From Heterobilharzia americana (Eukaryota; Platyhelminthes; Trematoda; Strigeidida; Schistosomatidae), in NCBI GenBank assembly GCA_944470555.2, contig OX104127.1, positions 51,388,934 to 51,452,933 of the forward strand: a stretch of 64,000 bases of DNA. The letters run 5' to 3'. The translations under genes were made by a program, and so were the position numbers. Below, piece after piece: positions 57,596 to 60,739 of the stretch. Positions within the stretch are counted from its first letter, which is position 1; every line of letters starts with the position of its first letter. The notes beneath the pieces were generated by a model. That model saw only the letters and a program-made list of their open reading frames with translations. It was not told where the DNA came from and searched no databases.

Positions 57596-59785
57596 CAATA
57601 AAGGTTAAAGCAAATAGTTCTGTCAGCACTAAGTGCCACATTTAAACGGTGAAGAAACCAGCCCCAATCATATGTTTACAGCAATTACTAAGTAGTTTAA
57701 ACAATATTTTAACTGAAATAGGTCATTAGGAGAAAGTTACTGTGTCATTATAACAAATTACCAACTTTTAAACATTAATGAGGACTATGTAGTGAAAATT
57801 TCTACTTGTTACAACAGACCAAAGAAATGAGAACAGGGATCTCGGGCCAGAAATCTTCAGTCGTACCTATATTATGTATTTTAAAAGACATTTTACTTAG
57901 CACTTGCTCAATAGTATTGCTGTGTAGCTCAGCTCAGCAGCCTTGTATCGACCTCTAAACCTGTTTGTGTCAACTGTTGTGCACTATTCCGTTTCTTAAG
58001 CGTAAAATGGGCGACTTCATTTTATGAAGTATGCGGGTGTCGTGGACATATGACTGAGACGTACAGGTGCATGATTCACACAACAAAACAACACAAGGAT
58101 AGTGAGTACCGGTGTCTTTTATTGAACAAAAGTAGGGGAAGAAAGACTTCTGATTAAAGGGTTTTAAATACAACTTGCCCTTTAGTGCAGTTCATTTGGT
58201 GACGCATAGGCGTTGAGAAAGCGATATTCAGATAGTGAGACATTGATAAAGTTAAGACCACATGATAGTATCAGAGTTACATCATACAATTATCAGTTCA
58301 AGCATATGATTCAAGTTGTCAGCTTACTGGGTAGTAATTTCCCATGTCAATATAGACATATGACTATGCATTACTGCGCAACGGTCTAAATTCCTAAATC
58401 TCATATTAACACACCAAGCAACAAAGCAATAGGAGAGAGGAAAATCGGCCAAAAGCGGTAGAAACCAGTCCGATCAGCGTAGCCTACTTCGTCACTGTAA
58501 CATGAAAGCTCAACCACTACATCGAGATAACAGCTATTGGTCGATTCAATACACTTCGAAAAAGTATTGGTAATTAACTATTATTACTGGAATATAAGGT
58601 GAAAAAAGATTATAGAAACACTCATCTCTATAAAGCAAAATTAATATGCCAAAAAAATTCCGTGAACCTATTTCTTACCCAACATGGTTTTTCTTCCACT
58701 ATTACTCACATGAGTAGCCAAACCAAAATCCCCAACTTTAACATTTAAATACTCTTCATCTGAAGCACCATACAAAAAGCAGTTATCGGCTTTTAAATCT
58801 CTGTGCAGAATAGGTGGTTGGATTTTGTGGTGCATATAACGCAAAGCATCCAGGATTTGATGCCACCAACGTGTAATAAGAGGGAATTTAAGGATGCACT
58901 GGCCATCTAAGAAGTTCTTGCGGATAACACTAGCATAAAGTTTAGGATAAGTTTATTAAACTTCACTTTTATACCTTTTTAAAGTCCCTTCGCCCATTAG
59001 TTCTTGAATAATCACGACCCCTTTCTCTTCAATCTGATTATTTGGATCTTCCATATCAATCCACTCCCTGAAAACATCAAAACAGCGAACGACATGAGGA
59101 TGGTTCATTTTTAACATAATTTCCGTCTCTCTAAACATTGCTTGGCGCTTTTCTTTAGTATCTACATGTTCGCGCTACGAAGTAAGAGAAGCTATTAAAA
59201 AGATTTTACCTTGAACTCACACCATGCAACATTTCTTGCCTCCACACTATCGTATCCACGGTATACGAATTTATAGCCCCCTTCACCAATCTATCGGAAA
59301 TCTTAATAAATCAAAATCAAAAATACCTTTAAATTATGTTTTATCCATCGGCCGCATTTGGATTTCGCTGATATTTTTTGTTTGGCTTCCTGCTCTGCTT
59401 GATACTTCTTCAACATTTCCTCCTCTTTCTTTTTCTCGCGCTCCTTTTTGCGTTCCTCCTTTGTCTTTTTGCGATCAATCAAAGCTGCAGATGCTTGCGG
59501 GTCAGCTGATTGACCACAACTAGCAGTGCCGACTGATTCACTAAGCACAGGAATACTTGAGGTATTTGGATGTGATAGTGAATCTTCGTCATCAGAATCG
59601 GCTTCAACATTTAGCTTAGGATCAACAATTTTAACTTTTTTTGTGGTTGATCGTGAACCAATTTCTCTTCGAAGAGCAGAACGACTTAGTAAGTCACCAT
59701 CATCTGATTGATTGACAGATCCTTCTGCGGCATCAGAGACAGAAGATTCAGGAACGTTGTCATTCTTGGAAAGTGGTGCGTTCAT
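2360..59785 (-). CDS. wnk: WNK-family serine/threonine kinase gene, 17 coding exons (gene-level entry; 3' end outside window)
   Basis: Spliced gene read on the minus strand. Coding exons: 59327-59785, 59210-59290, 58975-59174, 58679-58929, 56911-57197, 50130-50378, 45876-46125, 42152-43125, 41740-42039, 38798-39047, 32130-32176, 31654-31923, 23790-23999, 16525-16894, 12328-14384, 10027-11238, 2360-2887. All junctions are GT-AG and in phase, giving 2665 codons so far. Established for the family: WNK kinases phosphorylate and activate SPAK/OSR1-type kinases, which control cation-chloride cotransporters, so the protein senses chloride or osmotic stress in the cytoplasm. Seen here: Cys177 instead of the usual subdomain II Lys, Lys160 in the glycine loop, HRDLK (289-293), DFG (314-316), MAPE (336-339), two PF2/CCT-like domains and a Gln-rich tail. 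For comparison, human WNK1 is about 2380 residues. The last exon seen ends in a donor site, so the true C-terminus lies to the left of the window. WNK identity is very secure; the exact ends of exon 9 are less so. Confidence 0.93.
3170..3745 (-). mobile_element. RTE-like retrotransposon, RT C-terminal region
   Basis: The minus strand encodes the degraded DIRLSIKGRVYC...LLYGCETWPL block of the RT C-terminus. Several frameshifts. Confidence 0.65.
5200..7025 (+). mobile_element. RTE-like retrotransposon, long decayed RT copy
   Basis: Recognisable pieces in order: MKAATAFANSRELFQLI near 5220, the NEVETCKELQVLKHQRTSGLDNVTL block (5326-5613, equivalent to the E-V-x-x-A-I-x-x-L-K...G-P-D region) and ERIGHMAQNRNRW near 6970-7010. 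Many stops; interrupted by a SINE-B at 6255-6400. Confidence 0.6.
6255..6400 (-). mobile_element. tRNA-like SINE-B, inside an old RTE
   Basis: The minus strand has a B-box (AGGTTCGAAACCC) and the family's GTAGTATCATTA and CTCATTGTCTACTGCACAAA segments. It interrupts the RTE remains at 5200-7025, so it inserted later. Confidence 0.6.
7725..7800 (+). mobile_element. Sm-alpha-like hammerhead SINE, 3' part
   Basis: The ribozyme body and its 3' flank are present, but the tRNA-like promoter head seen in other copies is missing or unrecognisable upstream. This is the best preserved ribozyme copy in the window. It is antisense to the WNK transcript. Confidence 0.75.
7744..7790 (+). ncRNA. Hammerhead ribozyme with intact core
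   Basis: The core elements are in order: CTGACGA (7750-7756, fitting CUGANGA), stem II with GTC pairing GAC around a CAAATA-containing loop, GAAA (7771-7774), and a GTC cleavage triplet (7780-7782). Stem I is formed by ATCCAG (7744-7749) and CTGGAT (7783-7788). Stem III is very short, as in known schistosome hammerheads. Confidence 0.75.
9775..9915 (-). mobile_element. tRNA-like SINE-B, diverged
   Basis: Family hallmarks CAGTAGGTGATGAGTCACAC and TTGTGTGAGGGCTAATG are present. The B-box is damaged. Confidence 0.5.
10027..11238 (-). CDS. wnk: WNK exon 16: Gln-rich tail, residues 2086-2489
   Basis: Acceptor TTTTTTTAG before GTA CCT CAA; donor AATAGC|GTAAGT; 404 codons, phase 0 to 0. The middle is dominated by Gln, Pro and Thr, including an unbroken nine-Gln run. 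It is bracketed by short Leu-rich helices: VPQLLSNLLKTSNQVV and LPALLSRLLASAV near the start, and YLSQILPELANAVRLLQQ at the end. The antisense strand is open in places only because of this composition. Confidence 0.88.
11400..11710 (+). mobile_element. RTE-like retrotransposon, 3' tail
   Basis: The non-coding tail (TTTATCTACTTTAATATCAG then GTGTGGCAACTTGAACCGAT) matches the tails at 16010-16180 and 38240-38330. Confidence 0.5.
12328..14384 (-). CDS. wnk: WNK exon 15: long tail exon with an ordered-looking block, residues 1400-2085
   Basis: Strong acceptor CTTTTCTCTTAG before AT CAT GAA; donor GATCAA|GTAAGT. It starts with an acidic run (EDEDEF). Residues about 1616-1821 (13120-13737) are not low complexity: they have alternating hydrophobic strands, cysteines and a Leu-rich helix (FDDVLALLLALRDA), suggesting a folded module that I do not recognise. 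After that the sequence is Ser/Gln-rich and ends with TQQLIQLLSALNTLQTLDQ, a likely amphipathic helix. Confidence 0.87.
14540..14880 (+). mobile_element. Older RTE copy, part 1 (split by a nested insertion)
   Basis: Encodes MSNVEVRGRVLDKTGK and LKRIGHMFHM, the RT C-terminal block. Continues at about 15955 after a younger insertion. Confidence 0.55.
14870..15955 (+). mobile_element. Younger RTE-like retrotransposon, 5'-truncated
   Basis: A long open frame (14850-15746) contains LEYADDIVLLGED, the RT catalytic YADD box, then FTYLGSRI and LYGCETWPLK, typical of RTE-clade RTs such as schistosome SR2-type elements. It runs to the natural stop and a 3' tail ending in GATGATG. It starts within the RT, lacking the endonuclease and upstream RT. 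Confidence 0.75.
15955..16185 (+). mobile_element. Older RTE copy, part 2 (3' tail)
   Basis: CAGATGTATACACATTCTGA, then the tail with AAGTGTGGCAACTGGAGACG, follows the pattern of the older subfamily, not of the inserted copy. Confidence 0.5.
16525..16894 (-). CDS. wnk: WNK exon 14: second PF2/CCT-like domain, C-terminal helix, then Ser/Pro-rich tail, residues 1277-1400
   Basis: Acceptor TTTTTTCTAG before TTT CAA GGA. The first 35 residues (NEDIDRAAKEAVISLLEAL) supply the closing helix of the domain started in exon 13. The rest is Ser/Pro/Gly-rich. The frame reaches TAG at 16520-16522, but a donor AAAA|GTTAGT just before it joins in phase to exon 15. The gene therefore probably continues, with retention of this intron giving a short form. 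Confidence 0.8.
17105..17225 (-). mobile_element. Sm-alpha-like hammerhead SINE, decayed, minus copy
   Basis: The reverse complement reads through a tRNA-like head into a hammerhead-like body (AAGTCCCGAATAGAATGAAA) with core residues lost. It meets a plus-strand copy head to head near 17225. Confidence 0.6.
17222..17365 (+). mobile_element. Sm-alpha-like hammerhead SINE, decayed, plus copy
   Basis: The head carries GGGGTTCGAATCTC (B-box). The body reads CCAGCTAACAAGTCCCAAG, where the CUGANGA core has become CTAACAA, so it should be inactive. Confidence 0.65.
17690..18790 (-). mobile_element. RTE-like retrotransposon, decayed
   Basis: The minus strand encodes ...LQDIRLSIKGREHC...LLYGCMTWPLKVEGMKRL (18241-18432) and LEYPDDMTLLSEDAGT (18561-18764), where the YADD box has become YPDD. 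Inactive. Confidence 0.65.
19529..19558. repeat. TA microsatellite
   Basis: An uninterrupted alternation of T and A over about 30 bp. Confidence 0.9.
20150..20690. repeat. Repeat family E, copy 1
   Basis: Shares CATATGAAAACGAATACTCC, CGGGTAATCGAACCGTTTGA and GAGTCTCTACAATCT-type segments in order with 25810-26170. Its class is unknown to me; no coding content. Confidence 0.5.
21465..21640 (-). mobile_element. Sm-alpha-like hammerhead SINE, nearly full length
   Basis: The reverse complement has the head (GGTTCGAGTCC-type B-box) and the ribozyme body, with GGACGAAACGCGC preserved. The core has CTAACGA instead of CTGANGA, a G5 loss that should abolish cleavage. Confidence 0.65.
21840..21930 (+). 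mobile_element. Hammerhead SINE with internal deletion
   Basis: The head sequence (TGGATAACGTTCCGGCGTTTG) and B-box run directly into the 3' end (TCTGGATTCCACTGCTAGCC). The ribozyme body is deleted. Confidence 0.6.
22210..22335. repeat. 63-bp perfect tandem duplication
   Basis: 22210-22272 is repeated exactly at 22273-22335. The unit begins AAATTTAAGGTTTGTAGG and ends ATATAGGCAATC. Intronic. Confidence 0.9.
22630..23290 (+). mobile_element. RTE-like retrotransposon, very decayed 3' region
   Basis: GATCAAGTGTACTGCGCAAC and GACACTAAGTG-type segments follow the RT C-terminal layout. Interrupted by a C-rich run at 22677-22695. Confidence 0.5.
23790..23999 (-). CDS. wnk: WNK exon 13: second PF2/CCT-like domain, first half, residues 1207-1276
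   Basis: Acceptor TTTTTAG before CCT ATT GAA; donor AAACTG|GTATGT; 70 codons. It reads KPRYVLRVTKIE, then LWKITFRCNLSDTPEDIKL. This matches the strand-strand-DxPEdI layout of the CCT-like domain that WNKs carry C-terminal to the kinase. A basic stretch ERRTRKKLKSK precedes it. There are almost 700 residues between this and the first PF2-like domain. Confidence 0.85.
24128..24265. repeat. Imperfect palindrome of a repeat unit
   Basis: Left arm about 24128-24178, right arm about 24212-24262. AGATGTTAGTTGG and AGGAAGC..CTGG..CTAGGT recur as reverse complements, leaving a loop of about 33 bp. Confidence 0.6.
25810..26170. repeat. Repeat family E, copy 2
   Basis: The counterpart of 20200-20490, with CATGAAAACGAATACTCTTG and CGGGTAATCGGATCGTTTGA. 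Confidence 0.5.
26420..26670. repeat. Repeat family E, distal part of copy 2
   Basis: TTCCAGACCAGCAGTACGAG and ACCGCGTCGTGTACAGCTTC mirror 20615-20665. It is separated from the first half by about 250 bp of other sequence. Confidence 0.45.
27850..29050. other. GC-richer patch of unknown origin within intron 12
   Basis: Noticeably less AT-rich than its surroundings, with segments such as GAAGGCGGCGTCCGCGGTAG and CTCCCCGGAGTGGAACCGAG. Contains no frame above 63 codons and none of the repeat families I recognise. Probably an old mobile element of another class. Confidence 0.35.
29395..29870 (-). mobile_element. RTE-like retrotransposon, partial
   Basis: The minus strand reads the RT segment from the degraded YADD region (near 29770) down to the GRVYC block (near 29410). 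Confidence 0.55.
31430..31612 (+). mobile_element. tRNA-like SINE-B
   Basis: Forward copy with GCTATGGCTCAGCATAAACC (A-box region), GATTCGAAGTCC (B-box) and the TGTGGCTTAATGCCTACTGC end. Lies within 45 bp of WNK exon 12, on the opposite strand. Confidence 0.6.
31654..31923 (-). CDS. wnk: WNK exon 12: Gln-rich tail with short helix, residues 1117-1206
   Basis: Acceptor CCTTTAG before CAA TCT CAA; donor ATTAAA|GTAAGC; 90 codons, phase 0 to 0. Begins with a predicted amphipathic helix (RASLINQLTEVIMNNA) followed by Asn/Pro/Gln-rich sequence with FPFQQIPLSQQQLQQQ. Ends directly before the second PF2-like domain. Confidence 0.85.
32130..32176 (-). CDS. wnk: WNK exon 11: 47-nt small exon, residues 1101-1116
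   Basis: Found because exons 10 and 12 are out of phase with each other. It has a pyrimidine-rich acceptor ending TTTCCATAG and a consensus donor ACTGAT|GTGAGT. Read in the required phase it encodes NDSFVQPETDNLSKTD, hydrophilic and probably disordered. Its 47 nt (3n+2) exactly restore the frame between the neighbours. Confidence 0.8.
33358..33505 (-). mobile_element. tRNA-like SINE-B
   Basis: The minus strand has GGGTTCGAAGCCC (B-box) and the usual GTAGTATCATTAGCC body. Confidence 0.6.
33812..33950 (+). mobile_element. tRNA-like SINE-B, diverged
   Basis: GAGCTGTAGCCCATTAATAT (head), AGATTCGAGTTC (B-box) and TGTGGCTCAATGCCTACTAA (3' end) are recognisable; the middle is partly deleted. Confidence 0.5.
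34096..34131. repeat. Perfect 15-bp hairpin
   Basis: CTCATAATCATATCA (34096-34110), a 6-base loop, then the exact reverse complement (34117-34131). No T-run follows, so nothing suggests a terminator. Confidence 0.85.
35700..35960 (+). mobile_element. Penelope-like endonuclease remnant, plus strand
   Basis: The translation includes NDCDVKYMGQST and NKNLAEYKM, matching the minus-strand remnant at 999-1220 over the same motifs. An in-frame stop lies between them. Confidence 0.45.
36415..36572 (-). mobile_element. tRNA-like SINE-B, best copy
   Basis: The minus strand reads TGTGGCTTAGTGGTTTAGG (A-box) and CGGGTTCGAAACCCG (B-box), then the family body. The B-box is near-perfect, so Pol III recognition is plausible. 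Confidence 0.65.
36618..36735 (-). mobile_element. tRNA-like SINE-C, diverged
   Basis: Shares TGATGGTTGAAGGTGGGATG and the GCTGGATTCAGACCAGTGAC segment with the copy at 51955. Confidence 0.5.
37452..38345 (+). mobile_element. RTE-like copy, left arm of a large inverted repeat
   Basis: Plus-strand RT C-terminal region with in-frame stops and 3' tail. It is the reverse complement of 39590-40487 with almost no differences. Lies in WNK intron 10. Confidence 0.75.
38798..39047 (-). CDS. wnk: WNK exon 10: poly-Gln segment, residues 1018-1101
   Basis: Acceptor TCTGTAG before GCA GGG GTG; donor CTTCAGA|GTAAGC leaves one base. Contains a seven-Gln run flanked by MQQLLQQPSVM. The exon sits alone in the loop of a large inverted repeat (37452-38326 with 39613-40487), which may matter for how it is spliced. 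Confidence 0.85.
39590..41400 (-). mobile_element. RTE-like copy, right arm of inverted repeat plus upstream RT
   Basis: The minus strand encodes PEVFKDEGVKSL...ELLGCVWESEVVPSDW and the NNFRGISL block (40857-41351), typical RTE RT fingers and palm. The 3' part (39613-40487) is shared with the left arm. The RT is broken by stops near 40600-40860. Confidence 0.75.
41740..42039 (-). CDS. wnk: WNK exon 9: Gln/Ala-rich tail, residues 918-1017
   Basis: Follows a 112-bp intron; acceptor TTGTGTTTCAG before CAA ACA. Gln/Ala-rich, including an uninterrupted Ala run in FAAAAAIAEQAV. The donor is uncertain. Phase 0 is needed to join exon 10, and both TTA|GTATGC (end 41740) and CAT|GTAGTT (end 41758) meet that; the tidy-looking AA|GTTAGT at 41744 does not. 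The alternatives change the protein by six residues. Confidence 0.75.
42152..43125 (-). CDS. wnk: WNK exon 8: Ser/Thr/Pro-rich tail with KFTV motif, residues 593-917
   Basis: Acceptor at CTACAG before AT GAT ACA; donor CAAATG|GTAAGT. It opens with a basic, helical segment (Gly602-Gln620, containing KYKSKWIRAKKMLEKE), then becomes low-complexity Ser/Thr/Ala/Pro with scattered Gln. IGKFTVTIPP (716-719 = KFTV, at 42746-42757) resembles the R/K-F-x-V type peptides that dock onto CCT/PF2 domains. Near the end is a Leu-rich helix, IARSAMILQQVLQGI. Confidence 0.87.
43390..43556 (-). mobile_element. tRNA-like SINE-B
   Basis: The minus strand carries TTAGTGGTTTAGGGAGATGA and AGGTTCGAACCCTG; body intact. 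Confidence 0.65.
44395..44512 (-). mobile_element. tRNA-like SINE-B, 3'-truncated
   Basis: The minus strand has the head (TGGCTCATTGGTTAGGGGA) and a B-box (AGGTTCGAACACC). The body is replaced by unrelated sequence. Confidence 0.55.
44660..44830 (-). mobile_element. tRNA-like SINE-D
   Basis: The B-box GGTTCGATCCC reads on the minus strand at about 44752-44762. Followed by the family's GAAGAGTCCCATTCTAGGCT-like body. Confidence 0.55.
45090..45300 (-). mobile_element. tRNA-like SINE-D, best copy
   Basis: The minus strand reads a tRNA-like head (TTCAGTGGTAACGTGCTGGC, then AGGTTCGATCCCTGG) followed by a body ending near TGATGTCAGTCTACGATGAA. It looks like a tRNA-derived Pol III SINE; the tRNA-like part has no credible cloverleaf of its own as a functional tRNA. 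Confidence 0.65.
45455..45616. repeat. Palindrome at the end of a SINE-D copy
   Basis: Arms of 50 bp (45455-45504 and 45567-45616). GATATTTCAAGTTGGTATTC on the left pairs with GAATACCAACTTGAAATATC on the right; only a few mismatches. Confidence 0.75.
45651..45672. repeat. G22 homopolymer
   Basis: Twenty-two consecutive G on the plus strand, i.e. a C22 run in the WNK pre-mRNA, about 200 nt past the exon 7 donor. Confidence 0.95.
45876..46125 (-). CDS. wnk: WNK exon 7: linker after first PF2 domain, residues 510-593
   Basis: Short open frame recognised from splice sites and phase. Acceptor ATTCAG, donor GATGCAT|GTGAGT. It encodes a Leu/Lys-rich helical segment (LDKLFSSIRLQMQFLVKVLLGKRWKAILDSL region, residues about 533-560) and ends in an acidic run with AIDEDDESDTDA. 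Read-through past the donor meets TGA after two codons. Its phase 0 start and phase 1 end fit exons 6 and 8 exactly. Function of this segment is not known to me. Confidence 0.8.
47520..48000 (-). mobile_element. RTE-like element, second subfamily, C-terminal region
   Basis: The minus strand frame reads HVSDSKIRQRVFEHE and HWLRWRGHVLRVSSQRL, then GSGWEKRRGGQCMMW. This is the same domain as the main family but clearly a different subfamily. Confidence 0.65.
48940..49590 (+). mobile_element. 5'-truncated RTE-like insertion with target-site duplication
   Basis: The element spans 48953-49577, from CETWPLKVEDMRRL to the tail ending GATGATGATGATGACG. ACAGATATAGCAG (13 bp) flanks it at 48940-48952 and 49578-49590. 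Clearly related to the copy at 14870-15955. Confidence 0.85.
50130..50378 (-). CDS. wnk: WNK exon 6: first PF2/CCT-like (OSR1_C-type) domain, residues 427-509
   Basis: A strong poly-T acceptor precedes CCG AAA. The core NFNLRLRFRDKK and ESLEFDLDIYKAEDQDIP aligns with the WNK1 autoinhibitory domain pattern (IKLWLRIEDIKK, IEFSFDLERDVPEDVA). That domain binds the kinase and RFxV-type peptides. Relative to the WNK1 sequence as I remember it, about 25 residues are inserted after strand 1 (around 433-460). Donor is TTG|GTAGGT (phase 0); a second GT five bases on would break frame with exon 7. Confidence 0.9.
50640..50770 (-). mobile_element. tRNA-like SINE-B, damaged
   Basis: GTGTGAGAGCTAATGATAGT and GGTGGGGCGGGGTTGGAACT match the family on the opposite strand. 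Confidence 0.5.
51150..51215 (-). mobile_element. tRNA-like SINE-B, 3' fragment
   Basis: GTGCAGTAGACAGTGAGC and TGTGAGGGCTAATGATA are the 3' half of the family, cut off next to an oppositely oriented copy. Confidence 0.5.
51228..51400 (+). mobile_element. tRNA-like SINE-B, plus copy
   Basis: TGTGGCTCATAGGTTTAGGG (head), ATGGTTCGACCACTCC (B-box) and TGGCTCATTGTTTACTGCAT (3' end). Confidence 0.6.
51955..52070 (-). mobile_element. tRNA-like SINE-C, minus copy of a head-to-head pair
   Basis: The minus strand reads GTAGTTCAGTTAGTGAAGCA (A-box region) and GCTGGTTCGAATCCGGTCGC (B-box). Confidence 0.6.
52058..52135 (+). mobile_element. tRNA-like SINE-C, plus copy of a head-to-head pair
   Basis: GTGGCTGGTTCGAATCCGGC then TGCGGTCCAAATTTTC mirror the neighbouring minus copy. 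Confidence 0.6.
52625..52765 (+). repeat. Repeat F fragment
   Basis: GTGGTTGGAGGAGATCGACA, then TATGGACCTAGCTTTCATG, follow the same unit that forms the palindrome at 24128-24265. Confidence 0.4.
53418..53446. repeat. TA microsatellite
   Basis: About 29 bp of TA next to an RTE 3' end. Confidence 0.9.
53460..54065 (-). mobile_element. RTE-like retrotransposon, 3' region
   Basis: The minus strand contains the frame IRRKVLGKERNSVDKVFNLA and the 3' tail. Ends next to a TA microsatellite at 53418-53446. Confidence 0.6.
54680..54740 (-). mobile_element. tRNA-like SINE-B, short fragment
   Basis: Only ACAATGAGCTACAATAGTTA and TTGTGTGAGGGTTGTGATAC remain. Confidence 0.4.
55096..55122. repeat. GAT microsatellite
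   Basis: Repeated ATG/GAT triplets; may mark the 3' tail of a lost RTE copy, since those end in GATGATG. Confidence 0.8.
55470..55640 (-). mobile_element. tRNA-like SINE-D
   Basis: Matches the 45090-45300 copy: CAGTTGGAGAAACA, CTGGAAGCACTGGACAGCTG and a diverged B-box region. Confidence 0.55.
56150..56300 (-). mobile_element. tRNA-like SINE-D
   Basis: The same family body, with GGGTTCGATCC readable on the minus strand near 56265-56275. Confidence 0.5.
56425..56530 (-). mobile_element. tRNA-like SINE-B, partial
   Basis: GCAGTAGACAATGAGCCACA and a GATACTACCTGGCTGCCCAA segment are readable; the B-box has drifted. Confidence 0.5.
56911..57197 (-). CDS. wnk: WNK exon 5: kinase C-lobe, residues 331-426
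   Basis: Starts after TTTTAG and ends CTATTTCAG-type coding sequence at CAG|GTGAGC, phase 0. Encodes GTLGFMAPE, the substrate-binding and APE segment, then KVDIYAFGMLMLEVMTNRTPY, typical of the WNK C-lobe helices E and F. It finishes the kinase fold with RPTADELYFHPLFQ, the usual terminal helix before the autoinhibitory domain. Confidence 0.96.
57198..58678. other. Intron 4: TA microsatellite, otherwise empty
   Basis: Apart from a long TA run (57518-57592) I see only AT-rich sequence without coding signal or a recognisable repeat. Confidence 0.5.
57518..57592. repeat. Long TA microsatellite
   Basis: About 75 bp of uninterrupted TA in WNK intron 4, the longest in the window. Confidence 0.95.
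58679..58929 (-). CDS. wnk: WNK exon 4: catalytic and activation loops, residues 247-331
   Basis: Follows a 45-bp intron. Contains HRDLKADN (catalytic Asp291, Lys293, Asn296) and GDFGLAT (Asp314-Phe315-Gly316), then the activation loop with Ser324 and Thr328. These align with Ser378 and Ser382 of rat WNK1, the latter being the main autophosphorylation site. Known WNKs carry DLG at 314-316, so the Phe is unusual. Ends ATGTTGG|GTAAG with a split Gly codon. Confidence 0.95.
58975..59174 (-). CDS. wnk: WNK exon 3: helix C to hinge, residues 181-247
   Basis: Begins at an acceptor after TTCGTAG and ends AAAAAG|GTATAA. Encodes FRETEIMLKMNHPHVVR, the helix C region with candidate Glu198, and the hinge segment ELMGEGTLK, which aligns with the WNK pattern ELMTSGTLK. 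A short acidic insert (residues 219-231) lies between the two core strands. The exon is 200 nt and leaves two bases of a split Ser codon. Confidence 0.95.
59210..59290 (-). CDS. wnk: WNK exon 2: glycine-rich loop and strand 3, residues 154-180
   Basis: An 81-nt exon (27 codons, phase 0 to 0) between introns of 36 and 35 bp, and too short to stand out as an open frame. It encodes GEGGYKFVYRG, the ATP-binding loop, with Lys160 at the position WNKs use for catalysis. It then encodes VAWCE, where Cys177 takes the place of the invariant kinase lysine. This pair of residues is the defining WNK signature. Confidence 0.95.
59327..59785 (-). CDS. wnk: WNK exon 1: N-terminus, residues 1-153
   Basis: The ATG at 59783-59785 is preceded directly by an in-frame TAA, which fixes the start. 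A pyrimidine-rich acceptor lies 6 nt upstream (AG at 59792-59793), so the exon proper probably begins at 59791. Residues 1-100 are Ser/Asp-rich and look disordered. Residues 104-140 are a dense Lys/Glu stretch likely to be a single helix or coiled coil. The exon ends in phase 0 at AAG|GTATTT, directly before the kinase glycine loop. Confidence 0.9.
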
Positions 59786-59793
59786 TTATGACT
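59786..59793 (-). promoter_or_regulatory. wnk: Splice acceptor 6 nt upstream of WNK start codon
   Basis: On the minus strand TTTCTTTGCAG is followed by TCATAA and then the ATG. The 5' UTR therefore either lies in an upstream exon or is supplied by a trans-spliced leader, a mechanism that schistosomes use for a subset of genes. The sequence alone cannot separate the two. Confidence 0.6.
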
Positions 59794-60469
59794 GCAAAGA
59801 AACATTTGCATAGACTACGATAACAAACTCCAGTTATTCAGTTGTATTCATAAGTCAAAAATGTTTCCCCAATCAATTTACATATTACAAGACTGATGAA
59901 AAATAGTAGACAAAAAGCCAAACCAAATAATGTACAGAAAACAGCAGGGAAATAAGGATTTATTGATGAGGTATCACGGCGATCAGAGCTTACAATAGAA
60001 AATTAAACAATTATGAAACTATTAGGACTGAAAAGCATCTCGAACTGAATCATACTAGCCACCAAATAAAACTCCGATGTACACAACGACAATTGCTACA
60101 CGTACTGCGGTACCAACCAGAAGTCAATGAAAAGTGATAACGAAAGAAACCTAAGAACCATAATAAAATAATGCCTACGGACTTACAAAACTTAGATAAG
60201 TTACATTTTCGGAGTGAATTCTGAAGCAGTACCAGAAAACATTCCATTCAAACAAAAAGTAAACACAAAAATACTGCTACATTGTACAACAGGTAAAAGA
60301 ATCAAATTTAGAAACTTATTTTTCAAGTGCACACGCGAATAAATAATGGTAGTAGTTAACTCGTTTCTTTAATACAGTTCAGCGGATTTAGCTGTTACTT
60401 TCTGTCACCTCTAGGCTACCTAGAGCTTACTGAAAGGTAGTAGGCCCAAACTAATGACTTGAAGTGGTC

Positions 60470-60620
60470 AGAAACATTCGTACAGTAAGCAATGAGCCAC
60501 ACCTATTGTGAAGGTCACTGATACCATCTGGTTGCCCAAACCTTGGTAGATGGACCAGGGTCCGAACCCGCGACCCAATGGTTGATAGTTATCTGAAACG
60601 ACTGAGCCACAGCTCCATAC
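60470..60620 (-). mobile_element. tRNA-like SINE-B
   Basis: The minus strand has GGCTCAGTCG (A-box region) and GCGGGTTCGGACCC (B-box), with the usual body. Confidence 0.6.
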
Positions 60621-60739
60621 AACTGCTATTCAGACTTTTGTTCCAAACATACCCTTGATGATCAAAGTCAAAATATTTTGGCAAACACTTACAAGTCTTC
60701 TAAAAAAAACAAGCAAATGCATACAGAGTACTTGCTACT

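Noticed and set aside
57456..57641. Open frame with repeated Tyr-Ile residues
   Set aside because: Translation of a TA microsatellite.
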